Positions 1 to 5,971 of a stretch of 12,248 nucleotides of DNA are shown here, in pieces. Both the position numbers and the translations under genes were made by a program. Below the pieces are notes generated by a model. The model saw nothing but the letters and a program-made list of their open reading frames with translations. It was not told the DNA's origin and did no database searches. Source of the DNA: Patescibacteria group bacterium (GTDB lineage Bacteria > Patescibacteriota > Patescibacteriia > 2-12-FULL-60-25); assembly GCA_018817245.1 (NCBI GenBank), contig JAHIUG010000082.1, positions 1 to 12,248 on the forward strand, written 5' to 3'. The stretch's first letter is position 1, and every line of letters begins with the position of its first letter.

Positions 1-1
1 A

Positions 2-400
2 AAACCAAAAATTATTATCGCAGGTTCCGGCATGATGAATGGCGGACGTATTTTGCATCATATGGTTCGCTATCTTCCGGAAAAAACAACAACCTTGCTT
101 ATTATCGGATATCAAGCCAATAACACATTGGGAGGGCGCATTTATTCGGGCACCAAAAAAATAAAAATATTCGGTAAAACAGTTCCCGTACATGCCAAGA
201 TCGTGGCAGTCGGAGGATATAGCGCGCACGCTGATCAGGAAAAACTTTTAAATTGGATAGAGCAAGCCAAAACCAAGCCAAAAACAATTTACTGCACGCA
301 TGGCGAAAAAGAATCCGCTTTAACTCTGGCATCGCGCATAAAAGAAAAATTCAACATCAATGCTGAAGCTCCCATAATGAAACAAACAATTGAAGTATGA
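2..400 (+). CDS. Beta-CASP metallo-beta-lactamase-fold RNase, C-terminal part (5' end outside window)
   Basis: This is the C-terminal third of a beta-CASP RNA-processing metallo-hydrolase (COG1236/CPSF73-like family; predicted Zn-dependent endo/exoribonuclease, cytoplasmic). The reading frame is open from base 2, and its first visible residues (PKIIIAGSGMMNGGRILHH) are the family's conserved beta-CASP stretch, so the ATG at 32 is internal and the true start lies upstream of the window. Further family motifs follow in order: IIGYQANNTLGGRI, then GGYSAHADQ (motif B histidine) and YCTHGEKE (motif C His-Gly-Glu). The metal-binding HxHxDH motif must be in the missing N-terminal part. The stop codon overlaps the next gene's start (ATGA), implying translational coupling with the permease. 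The family call is secure; the exact substrate is not known. Confidence 0.9.
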   Translation, partial: KPKIIIAGSGMMNGGRILHHMVRYLPEKTTTLLIIGYQANNTLGGRIYSGTKKIKIFGKTVPVHAKIVAVGGYSAHADQEKLLNWIEQAKTKPKTIYCTHGEKESALTLASRIKEKFNINAEAPIMKQTIEV

Positions 401-1314
401 CATGGTTTTTATTCGCGATTATCGGCCATCTATTTAACGGAGTGGCTTTTGTAATCGATAAAGCGCTCCTCTCAACCGCATTCAAACGCAGTGCAACCTA
501 CGCCGGTCTGGTTGGAATTCTGTCGCTCTTCGTATTAGTCGCAATTCCGTGGGTTGAGGTATGGCCGCGCTCCTACATCTTGGTTAGTGCGTTTGTATCC
601 GGTGCGACATTCATCTTCGCGCTCAGAGGATTTTTCGCCGCGCTCTCAAGATCAGAAGCAAGTCGCGTGGTTCCGATTGTTGGCTCGCTCATCCCAATTC
701 TAACTCTAATTGGAACTTTCACATTTCTAGGAGAGCGTTTATCGCAAAACCAATTAATTGGATTTGCGCTCCTTATTCTCGCAACAATCATTCTTTCTGG
801 CAGCGGAGGCTTATCCCGACCTTCGAAATCAACCATCGCATTCGCCATCGGATCTGCAGTGCTTTTTGCAATCAGCTCAGTCACAGGAAAAGCGGTGTAC
901 GATTCGGTTGGATTTTTATCCGGTTTCATTGTCACACGCATGGCCGCAGCGGGCACAGCCGTTATTATGGTTACACTCCTTGATCCGTTCGCCGGCAAAG
1001 AGCTGCTCTCCATGATCAAGAAGCCGAAGGGGAAGAAGAAGCGCACAAAAATGCGATTCGCGGCGCCTCTCGCCATCTTCGGACAATCTATGGGTGCAAT
1101 CGGTTTCTTATTCGTACAATGGGGCATTGCACGCGGTAGCGCATCTATCGTAAACGCTCTGCAGGCTGTGCAATACGCGTTCCTGGTTCTTATAGCATTT
1201 GCACTTTATAAATACGCACCAAAATTATTAAATGAGAATTTACGACCGAAATCTGTTATTATTAAGGTTGCAGCACTTGTAATTACCGCAATTGGTTTGG
1301 CAATGGTTGTGTAA
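397..1314 (+). CDS. EamA/DMT-superfamily permease
   Basis: The 305-residue product is almost entirely hydrophobic, with about ten predicted transmembrane segments in two halves (roughly 1-135 and 145-305). This is the layout of drug/metabolite transporter (EamA, RhaT-like) permeases of the cytoplasmic membrane. Family-like features are the FALRGFFAALSRSEASRVVPIVGSL region and the LGERL loop before helix 5, typical of EamA repeats. A basic cytoplasmic loop (KKPKGKKKRTK) lies between helices in the second half. The start is the ATG overlapping the previous stop by 4 nt; no separate ribosome binding site is needed or seen. The substrate cannot be predicted. It is followed 5 nt later by the glycosidase gene, so the three genes may be one transcript. 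Confidence 0.85.
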   Translation: MTWFLFAIIGHLFNGVAFVIDKALLSTAFKRSATYAGLVGILSLFVLVAIPWVEVWPRSYILVSAFVSGATFIFALRGFFAALSRSEASRVVPIVGSLIPILTLIGTFTFLGERLSQNQLIGFALLILATIILSGSGGLSRPSKSTIAFAIGSAVLFAISSVTGKAVYDSVGFLSGFIVTRMAAAGTAVIMVTLLDPFAGKELLSMIKKPKGKKKRTKMRFAAPLAIFGQSMGAIGFLFVQWGIARGSASIVNALQAVQYAFLVLIAFALYKYAPKLLNENLRPKSVIIKVAALVITAIGLAMVV

Positions 1315-1319
1315 AGCTT

Positions 1320-2327
1320 ATGAAATTAAAACTAAATTTATTAAATATTTCCACAGCAGTTGGTTTAATTGCCGCGTGTATTTTGGGATTCCTTTTTCTG
1401 GGTTTTGTTTCTGTTGATACAAATGCGGAGTATGGCGTGACTTTCAGCCGTTATTACGCGCAAGATGAGCTGGGCCTTAATGCGGATGATGTTTTAGCTG
1501 AGGCGCTGGACGATCTAGGCATTCGCCGTTTCAGGCTTGGCGCGTACTGGAAATTTTTAGAACCGCAACCCGACGAATGGAATTTCGGCGAACTGGATCG
1601 CGATATTAAAGCAGTGGGGGATAGAGGCGGAAAAGTTGTGCTGGCAGTTGGAGAAAAATTACCGCACTGGCCTGAATGTTGGACGCCAGACTGGTGGAAG
1701 AATCTACCGAGAGATCTGCAACAACCTCTGACTTTGAAATACATAGAAACAGTAGTGAGGCGCTATAAAGACAACCCTACGATTATCGCATGGCAGATTG
1801 AGAATGAACCGCATTTTTCATATGGAGATTGCCTGGTTCCTGATCCGTTTTTTATTCGACAAGAGGTGGGATTAGTGCGCACGCTTGATCCGGATCGGCC
1901 TGTTGTTACCACGGATTCAGGCGAGTTGTCTTTGTGGATTACTTTTGGAACCTTGGTAGATAAACTTGGAGTGAGCACGTACCGCGTTGTCAAAATGTCG
2001 AATGGATGGATTTTCCGATATTCTTTTATGCCACCGTATTTTTATCAACGCAAAGCCATGCTAGCAAAGATGTTTGGTGTGAAAAATGTTTATGTGAGCG
2101 AATTCCAAATGGAACCATGGAGCAATATACCTCTTACAGAAACTCCGATTGATGAGCAGCTAAAAACAATGGATATTGAACAAATGCAATCAAACTTTTT
2201 ATTTGCAGAACAAATGCATCTTTCACCCATAGATTTTTGGGGGATGGAGTGGTGGTATTGGATGAAAGAGAAAAAGAATCATCCTGAATTTTGGGAAGAA
2301 GCAAAAAGCTTTTATCAAAGACAATAG
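1320..2327 (+). CDS. Membrane-anchored clan-A glycoside hydrolase (GH5/GH42-like TIM barrel)
   Basis: The 335-residue protein begins with an uncleaved-looking signal anchor (hydrophobic residues about 9-30), so the catalytic domain probably faces the cell exterior. The rest matches a (beta/alpha)8 glycosidase: FRLGAYWKFLEPQPDEWNF (barrel strands 2-3), WQIENEP with E163 as predicted acid/base after strand 4, and VYVSEFQMEPW with E261 as predicted nucleophile after strand 7. WGMEWWYW (307-314) fits strand 8. The Asn-Glu pair and distal Glu follow the clan-A retaining mechanism; the sugar specificity is unknown. About 335 aa is close to the size of a bare catalytic domain, with no binding module. 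The ATG lies 5 nt after the permease stop and has no clear ribosome binding site, consistent with operon readthrough. Confidence 0.82.
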   Translation: MKLKLNLLNISTAVGLIAACILGFLFLGFVSVDTNAEYGVTFSRYYAQDELGLNADDVLAEALDDLGIRRFRLGAYWKFLEPQPDEWNFGELDRDIKAVGDRGGKVVLAVGEKLPHWPECWTPDWWKNLPRDLQQPLTLKYIETVVRRYKDNPTIIAWQIENEPHFSYGDCLVPDPFFIRQEVGLVRTLDPDRPVVTTDSGELSLWITFGTLVDKLGVSTYRVVKMSNGWIFRYSFMPPYFYQRKAMLAKMFGVKNVYVSEFQMEPWSNIPLTETPIDEQLKTMDIEQMQSNFLFAEQMHLSPIDFWGMEWWYWMKEKKNHPEFWEEAKSFYQRQ

Positions 2328-2330
2328 AAT

Positions 2331-2485
2331 AAAAGGGGTCTGACCCCATGTTCGGAAATGGTTAAAAATTGAGGAGCGCGATAAGCCGCTAAGTTACGCG
2401 GTTTTTGGAGTAACTGTGGATAAATACAGCAAAAGGGGTCTGACCCCGGGTCTGACCCCGTGCCTGACCCCGTGCCAGGCACCGG
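2331..2485. repeat. REP-like GGGGTCTGACCCC / GTGCCAGGCAC remnant cluster
   Basis: Two copies of AAAAGGGGTCTGACCCC (2331-2347 and 2431-2447) flank an 83-bp spacer. The second copy runs into further partial units (GGGTCTGACCCC, GTGCCTGACCCC, GTGCCAGGCACC) up to about 2485. GGGGTCTGACCCC is a perfect short palindrome. This motif type is widespread in intergenic DNA and in other genomes is associated with REP/RAYT-type elements; no transposase gene is present here. A weak hairpin with a T-run (CCGC-GCGG-TTTTT, 2386-2406) inside the spacer could end the upstream operon. Confidence 0.65.
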
Positions 2486-2495
2486 GAAAGTGGAC

Positions 2496-2524
2496 TTGAC
2501 AAAATGGCTAAAATGTGCTATATT
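2496..2524 (+). promoter_or_regulatory. Sigma70-type promoter of the 2588 gene
   Basis: TTGACA (2496-2501), 17-bp spacer, TATATT (2519-2524). Transcription is expected to start near 2531. Confidence 0.8.
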
Positions 2525-2587
2525 TATAGATGTCTATCATGGCCAAGTCGTGCCAGATAACAAATTTCAACTAAGAAAGGAGCAGTA

Positions 2588-2833
2588 ATGCTCAAGGAAT
2601 GGCCAAAGATTCTGTTCGTAATCGTATTCTTTGTCGCAGGCATCTGCCTGATCGGCAAAGGATGCGTTGCCGGGTTCGAGTGGGCCGAAGCAGAGGCCCA
2701 CACGGACCAAAACAGCATAAGAATCGACGACCGTGCTCGCGCATGGCTCGCCGAGGATCCGGACCGATGGACCAAGGCGGTCCGCGAGATCGCCCCGGTC
2801 AGTCCGGAGTTCGCCAAGCGCACCGCGCGCTGA
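2588..2833 (+). CDS. Small single-pass membrane protein, orphan
   Basis: I do not recognise a family. The 81-residue product has one N-terminal transmembrane helix (about 7-30, ILFVIVFFVAGICLIGKG) and a charged soluble tail with WAEAEAHTDQ and RARAWLAEDPDRW. The start is decided by a strong ribosome binding site (AAGAAAGGAG) about 5 nt before the ATG. Together with the perfect promoter upstream and a strong terminator 24 nt after the stop, this makes a complete monocistronic unit. The second half is markedly richer in G+C than the surrounding DNA, which hints at transfer or a different codon bias. The two cysteines (in GICLIGKGC) do not fit a lipobox. The gene is probably real; its function is unknown. 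Confidence 0.72.
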   Translation: MLKEWPKILFVIVFFVAGICLIGKGCVAGFEWAEAEAHTDQNSIRIDDRARAWLAEDPDRWTKAVREIAPVSPEFAKRTAR

Positions 2834-2856
2834 GCTCAAACCTCAACAACCTGCGG

Positions 2857-2886
2857 GCCCCACCTTCGAAAGATTGTGGGGCTTTT
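2857..2886 (+). terminator. Rho-independent terminator of the 2588 gene
   Basis: Perfect 7-bp stem GCCCCAC/GTGGGGC (2857-2863 with 2876-2882) followed by TTTT. Confidence 0.85.
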
Positions 2887-2931
2887 AAATTCCACGCACC
2901 ATGCTTGGTACCAATAAACCAAAAATCAACC

Positions 2932-2959
2932 ATTCTCTCATTCGAGCGAATGAGCGAAT
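2932..2959. repeat. Short inverted repeat CTCATTCG-AG-CGAATGAG
   Basis: The 8-bp core arms are perfect (2937-2944 and 2947-2954), extended by ATTC/GAAT with one mismatch. It sits between the terminator of the 2588 gene and the exonuclease gene and has no T-run. Nothing else was recognised in 2890-3010. Confidence 0.5.
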
Positions 2960-3045
2960 GATCTGAAATACTCGCCAAACCATCTCCAACGTGCTAAATT
3001 CCCAAAGTTAAATTCAAAGAAGCTAGAAGCCAGAATCCTGAAGCC

Positions 3046-3082
3046 TTCTAACTTCCAGCTTCTAACTTCCAGCTTCTAACTT
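3046..3082. repeat. 14-bp tandem repeat directly before the exonuclease start
   Basis: TTCTAACTTCCAGC occurs twice in full (3046-3059, 3060-3073) and once partly (3074-3082). The array ends 7 nt before the ATG at 3090. A degenerate inverted relative (GAAGCTAGAAGCCAG) lies at about 3018-3033. Confidence 0.75.
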
Positions 3083-3089
3083 CTATCTT

Positions 3090-3671
3090 ATGCGCCGAGA
3101 AATTGTACTAGACATTGAAACTCAAAACACTTTTCAGGACGTAGGTTCGTATAATGCCGCGCTCCTCAAGATCTCGCTCATTGGATGTTATTTTTATGAA
3201 ACCGATACTTTTGAAACATTTTTGGAAGAAGATCTTATAAAACTTTGGCCACGTCTGGAACGCTCAGATCGCATTATCGGCTACAATTTATTTGGATTTG
3301 ATTATCCTTGCATGCAAACTTATTACACAGGCGATCTCATGAAACTGCCGACAATTGATATCATGAAAGAGATTGAAAAACGCCTAGGTCACAGAGTCAA
3401 ACTTGATGATGTGGCTCATGCTACGCTCGGGGTAGGCAAGAGCGGCCACGGATTACTGGCTGTGGAATATTGGCGAAAAGGTGAGATTCAAAAACTGGCT
3501 GATTATTGTTTACAAGATGTGAAAATCACTCGCGATGTTTATGAGCATGCGCTCAAATTTCAAAATGTTTGCTACTTCGACCGTGTCGGACAAAAGCAGG
3601 AAGTTCCAATGCCGATTGCACCACCCGCGACTGGGAATGAGAATGGAATAAATTTAAGTTTGGGATTGTAA
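3090..3671 (+). CDS. DEDDy-type 3'-5' exonuclease (RNase H-like, YprB/PolB-exo family)
   Basis: The 193-residue protein shows the three exonuclease motifs of the DnaQ-like superfamily. Exo I is VLDIET (D8, E10), Exo II is GYNLFGFDYP (N66...D71), and Exo III is YCLQD (Y139-x3-D143), the DEDDy variant used by proofreading domains of family B polymerases and YprB-like nucleases. The four acidic residues would bind two metal ions and remove nucleotides from a 3' end. The length fits a free-standing exonuclease domain; the last 30 residues are a low-complexity Pro/Gly/Asn tail. No ribosome binding site precedes the ATG because the upstream 37 bp are a tandem repeat. Whether the target is DNA or RNA cannot be told from sequence. 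Confidence 0.85.
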   Translation: MRREIVLDIETQNTFQDVGSYNAALLKISLIGCYFYETDTFETFLEEDLIKLWPRLERSDRIIGYNLFGFDYPCMQTYYTGDLMKLPTIDIMKEIEKRLGHRVKLDDVAHATLGVGKSGHGLLAVEYWRKGEIQKLADYCLQDVKITRDVYEHALKFQNVCYFDRVGQKQEVPMPIAPPATGNENGINLSLGL

Positions 3672-3687
3672 ATCCCGTAACCCATCC

Positions 3688-3727
3688 TGTCATCCCGCAC
3701 ATGCATCTAACAGTTGCGGGATCCAGC
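3688..3727. repeat. Dispersed palindromic repeat (GTCATCCCGCA...TGCGGGATCC)
   Basis: 8-bp perfect stem ATCCCGCA (3692-3699) with TGCGGGAT (3715-3722). It belongs to the common bacterial intergenic repeat type beginning TGTCAT. It lies just after the exonuclease stop and has no T-run. Confidence 0.6.
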
Positions 3728-3775
3728 ACAAATTAAAAATTTCGAGTTCCATGTTCCATATTTTAGGTTATGGGA

Positions 3776-3808
3776 TATAAAAACCGACCCATGTTAGACA
3801 CAGGTCGG
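3776..3808 (-). terminator. Rho-independent terminator of the predicted small RNA
   Basis: Read on the - strand: CCGACC stem, loop with a small TGT/ACA inner pairing, GGTCGG, then TTTTTATA. It also serves the upstream 4372-3974 gene, which has no terminator of its own. Confidence 0.82.
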
Positions 3809-3928
3809 CGAGGTAGAGCCTCATCCGTCCACAGGAATCTGTACAGCCTCAAAGGCTGATCTCTTATCCTGTTTAGTTGAACGAATGAGGCGAGACGGGG
3901 AGTGCGCGTGTACGCCCTCAGTTGACGT
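3778..3928 (-). ncRNA. Predicted independent small RNA, about 150 nt, undescribed
   Basis: A promoter (TTGACA-17-TAATTT) lies just upstream and a terminator closes the unit, yet no ORF with a ribosome binding site fits inside. The RNA can form a 13-bp stem (3878-3890 with 3819-3831), then CAGGA/TCCTG (3867-3871 with 3832-3836), then CAGCC/GGCTG (3854-3858 with 3844-3848) capped by TTTGA, with an 8/7-nt purine-rich internal loop. Two positions of the 13-bp stem are G.U pairs on this strand and would be C-A mismatches on the other, supporting - strand RNA. I see no SRP, tmRNA or RNase P motif. Role unknown; a 3' UTR function for the upstream gene is the main alternative. Confidence 0.62.
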
Positions 3929-3933
3929 GAAGT

Positions 3934-3962
3934 AAATTACCCCACGAAAGAGATCATGTCAA
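3934..3962 (-). promoter_or_regulatory. Sigma70-type promoter of the small RNA
   Basis: On the - strand: TTGACA (3957-3962), 17-bp spacer, TAATTT (3934-3939); predicted start about 3926-3928. The -35 box is embedded in a 13-bp palindrome GTCAAC-A-GTTGAC (3958-3970). This begins 12 nt after the stop of the upstream gene. Confidence 0.72.
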
Positions 3963-3973
3963 CAGTTGACGCC

Positions 3974-4372
3974 CTACCGGAAGGCGACGTCAGCGTTCGG
4001 TGGGGTCGTTGCTCCTGACGTGCGCTGTCCAGACACACGCGCGGGTTTTTTTGGCAGCTCGTCCAGCGCTCGAACACCGCCATCCGCACAAACCTCGTTC
4101 AGTAGAGTGAACCGAAGAAGTGCGGCTTGTCGGACGATGCGAAACCCGAGAGCTCTGCCGCCTTTTCCTAGGTGGTAGGTCCCGCTCGAAGAGCTCTCGT
4201 CATCCCAAGCAACAGTCTCTTTCATAGCTACATTGATCGCGTGCCGCCAGCTTTGGCTCAAACCACTCAGATCAAGAGCCAACGGCTCTCCGGGATCTTC
4301 GAGCACCTTTCGAGCCACGCTCTCAAGGTATACCCGCATCACCGAAACACTTTCAGCGAGAATCGTTCGCAT
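3974..4372 (-). CDS. Small soluble orphan protein
   Basis: No family is recognised. The 132-residue protein has no membrane segment. Residues 1-60 are helix-prone, with a repeated Val/Leu/Ala pattern (VARKVLEDPGEPLALDLSGL), a central SSSSGTYHLGKGGRALGFR stretch resembles a Gly-rich loop, and the last 25 residues are a Pro/Thr/Arg-rich low-complexity tail. The ATG is fixed by AAGGAGG about 7 nt upstream and by a consensus promoter. The gene is G+C-richer than its surroundings. It has no terminator of its own and runs directly into the promoter of the small RNA, so the two may be functionally linked. The coding call rests mainly on the expression signals. Confidence 0.65.
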   Translation of the reverse strand: MRTILAESVSVMRVYLESVARKVLEDPGEPLALDLSGLSQSWRHAINVAMKETVAWDDESSSSGTYHLGKGGRALGFRIVRQAALLRFTLLNEVCADGGVRALDELPKKPARVSGQRTSGATTPPNADVAFR

Positions 4373-4405
4373 GTCTCTTCCTCCTTGTTGTATGGAACCG
4401 CGTGG

Positions 4406-4434
4406 AAAATATCATTAATATGCGGATTTGTCAA
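4406..4434 (-). promoter_or_regulatory. Sigma70-type promoter of the 4372 gene
   Basis: TTGACA (4429-4434), 17-bp spacer, TATTTT (4406-4411) on the - strand. Confidence 0.78.
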
Positions 4435-4453
4435 TAGATCCACTTCACCCCTC

Positions 4454-4567
4454 TGTCATCCTGAGCGAAGCGTAGCGGAGCCGAAGGATCTGGCCCCGTA
4501 TTTCTGAGCGGCTAGATCCTTCAGCTTCGTTCACTCGCGCTACTCGTTCACTCCGTTCAGGATGACA
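4454..4567. repeat. Long imperfect inverted repeat (TGTCATCCTGA...TCAGGATGACA)
   Basis: 11-bp perfect terminal arms (4454-4464, 4557-4567) and an inner pair GAAGGATCT/AGATCCTTC (4483-4491, 4514-4522). It is of the widespread GTCATCCTGAGCGAAGC intergenic repeat type, 114 bp with no coding capacity. Its right end lies against the promoter of the 4613 gene. Confidence 0.75.
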
Positions 4568-4570
4568 ATG

Positions 4571-4599
4571 ATGACAACATCGCCAAATTAAGGTAAAAT
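4571..4599 (+). promoter_or_regulatory. Promoter of the 4613 gene, apparently leaderless
   Basis: ATGACA (4571-4576), 17-bp spacer, TAAAAT (4594-4599). Only 13 nt separate the -10 box from the ATG, leaving a leader of about 6 nt without a ribosome binding site. Confidence 0.6.
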
Positions 4600-4612
4600 A
4601 CCCGCATTCTTT

Positions 4613-5245
4613 ATGTTTCCAGAAACCTTAATAGCACAGATTCTATTCACCATTTCCAGCCTTGTTTATATTATCATTTGGATTTGGGCCATATTTCACG
4701 TTTTAAATACTCCAAGAGCTGACAAGATGCAGCGCTCCCTTTGGGGCGTAGCAATGATCGCTAACCCGGCCACAGCGATTTGGTATTGGTACATTTGGAA
4801 ACGCTGGGCATTTTGGACGCTCTTCACTCCAATGCTGGTCGGATTCGTGACCATGCCGCTAGTTGTTCGTTCGGTCCTCAGTAATGCAGATGAAACAGCA
4901 ATCACAAATTTTTTGTTTGCTTTAGGAAGCGCGCGGCTCGTTTTGCTGATTGCAATTTTAATGATCTTCCCGCTCCTCATTCGCTTTGCCGCTCTTTTAC
5001 ACATGGCAAGAAACACAGAGCTTTCAGCAATGGATCGCAATGACTGGATTGTGTCTTTGGCCTTGCCGATTTTCGGATTCGGAGCCGGCATTGCATATTG
5101 CGCAAGATGGAGGAGGGAATGGGCTATGGTCGGTCTGCTGTGGTGGGTTGTTATCGCAATTTCACTTTGGGCTGTGACTGTAAATATTTCCCCGGTTCTT
5201 GTTCAAGCCGGCGCTGTTGCAAGACGAGCTTTATTAGGACAATAA
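4613..5245 (+). CDS. Multi-pass membrane protein, hypothetical
   Basis: The 210-residue product has about six predicted transmembrane helices: roughly residues 6-31, 44-62, 64-85, 95-127, 146-164 and 172-195. There is a conserved-looking short loop FHVLNTPRADKMQRSLWG after helix 1 and an amphipathic stretch HMARNTELSAMDRNDW before helix 5. The many tryptophans (IWIW, IWYWYIWKRWAFW) lie near membrane interfaces. No transporter or enzyme motif is recognised. The ATG at 4613 is the first start after the predicted promoter and seems to be translated from a leaderless transcript. It converges on the - strand gene ending at 5303, with a shared terminator between them. Confidence 0.72.
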   Translation: MFPETLIAQILFTISSLVYIIIWIWAIFHVLNTPRADKMQRSLWGVAMIANPATAIWYWYIWKRWAFWTLFTPMLVGFVTMPLVVRSVLSNADETAITNFLFALGSARLVLLIAILMIFPLLIRFAALLHMARNTELSAMDRNDWIVSLALPIFGFGAGIAYCARWRREWAMVGLLWWVVIAISLWAVTVNISPVLVQAGAVARRALLGQ

Positions 5246-5276
5246 AAAAAACACCCCGAGAGATTGGGATATTTTT
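5245..5276. terminator. Bidirectional terminator between convergent genes
   Basis: AAAAAAAACACCCC-loop-GGGATATTTTT: a short GC stem (CCCC/GGG, extended by A-T/G.T pairs) with an A-tract on one side and a T-run on the other, so it can serve the + gene ending at 5245 and the - gene ending at 5303. Confidence 0.55.
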
Positions 5277-5302
5277 GGAGAAGGAGGAAGGCGAGGTTCG
5301 AC

Positions 5303-5695
5303 CTATGCGCCGTTGCAGTTTTTTACCCACAATCTTTTTGTAGCGATATAGAACAGATTCCAGATGTATGCCATCAAGTAGAGGATCAAGGCGAAAGTCC
5401 ATAAGATGGGCTTCCATTCCAAGGCACACCCAACAAAAACTGATGCACAGCCTTGCAGAATGTATACAGGACCAACGTAAGTCCTATGCATATAAGTCAG
5501 TACCTTGTACTTCCTATCCCATGCCACCATGAAGAATGTGGATACAACCAATGCAGCAAGACTGCAAAGATATGCGTACACTACATCGATTTGTAAAAAC
5601 TTGTATGTAATCACAAACGTGCCCACCATGAGCACGAACACGATCAGTTGAAAAAGAGCGAACTGTGTGAGGGTGTATTTTTTTGTTTTTGTCAC
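5303..5695 (-). CDS. Four-helix membrane protein, second gene of a coupled pair
   Basis: The product is 130 residues when started at the GTG at 5695. I prefer this over the GTG at 5707 because GGAGGA lies 4-5 nt before it and it forms a GTGA overlap with the previous stop. There are four predicted helices (about 10-33, 40-60, 76-95, 101-121) with short loops and a Cys-containing tail (WVKNCNGA). No family is recognised. It is translationally coupled to the small two-helix membrane protein upstream, which suggests that the two form a membrane complex. The pair is the only two-gene unit among the small - strand genes here. Confidence 0.68.
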   Translation of the reverse strand: MTKTKKYTLTQFALFQLIVFVLMVGTFVITYKFLQIDVVYAYLCSLAALVVSTFFMVAWDRKYKVLTYMHRTYVGPVYILQGCASVFVGCALEWKPILWTFALILYLMAYIWNLFYIATKRLWVKNCNGA

Positions 5696-5943
5696 TTTCT
5701 CCTCCACGTATCCAATGATTTGGGACGTTCTCTCCGATCAGCCACGATTGAACTAGCTATGGCTGCTGCGCAAAAAGGGATGCCGAATATCAAAGGCCCA
5801 AAAATACCCGCTGCACCAAGTATTGCATCTATGCTTGTTGGAAAACATGGATGGAGTCTTAAAAGGACAGTGGCTATGATCATCAACACGATCATGCCAA
5901 TCCAAAGTACCGCATCAAAAACTTTGTCTTCTTTGTAAACCAT
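5692..5943 (-). CDS. Two-helix small membrane protein, first gene of a coupled pair
   Basis: The product is 83 residues, with predicted helices at about 9-30 and 42-68 and a basic C-terminal tail (DRRERPKSLDTWRRK), giving a probable hairpin topology. The start is the ATG at 5943, preceded by AAAGGAGAAGGAACGC. A longer open frame upstream to 6024 only reads through a palindromic leader insert and is rejected. No family is recognised. Its promoter and leader share sequence with those of the 6527, 7447 and 8384 genes although the protein is not clearly related to them. Confidence 0.68.
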   Translation of the reverse strand: MVYKEDKVFDAVLWIGMIVLMIIATVLLRLHPCFPTSIDAILGAAGIFGPLIFGIPFCAAAIASSIVADRRERPKSLDTWRRK

Positions 5944-5971
5944 GCGTTCCTTCTCCTTTATGAATGTGCGA

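Noticed and set aside
573..1127. 184-aa ORF on the - strand
   Set aside because: It lies wholly opposite the EamA permease, with no ribosome binding site and no recognisable features.
2599..2961. 120-aa ORF overlapping the 2588 gene in another frame
   Set aside because: It runs through the terminator and has no ribosome binding site; the 2588 frame has the start signals and a membrane helix.
3778..3928. SRP RNA, tmRNA, RNase P RNA or 6S RNA
   Set aside because: The SRP GGAAGG-AGCAGCC loop, a tmRNA acceptor/tag and the RNase P core motifs are absent. The 5' and 3' ends do not pair as in 6S RNA, because the 3' end is a separate terminator hairpin. A divergent 6S cannot be fully excluded.
5696..5707. 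GTG at 5707 as start of the four-helix membrane protein
   Set aside because: The GTG at 5695 has GGAGGA at proper distance and the classic GTGA overlap; the earlier GTG would have the ribosome binding site inside the gene.
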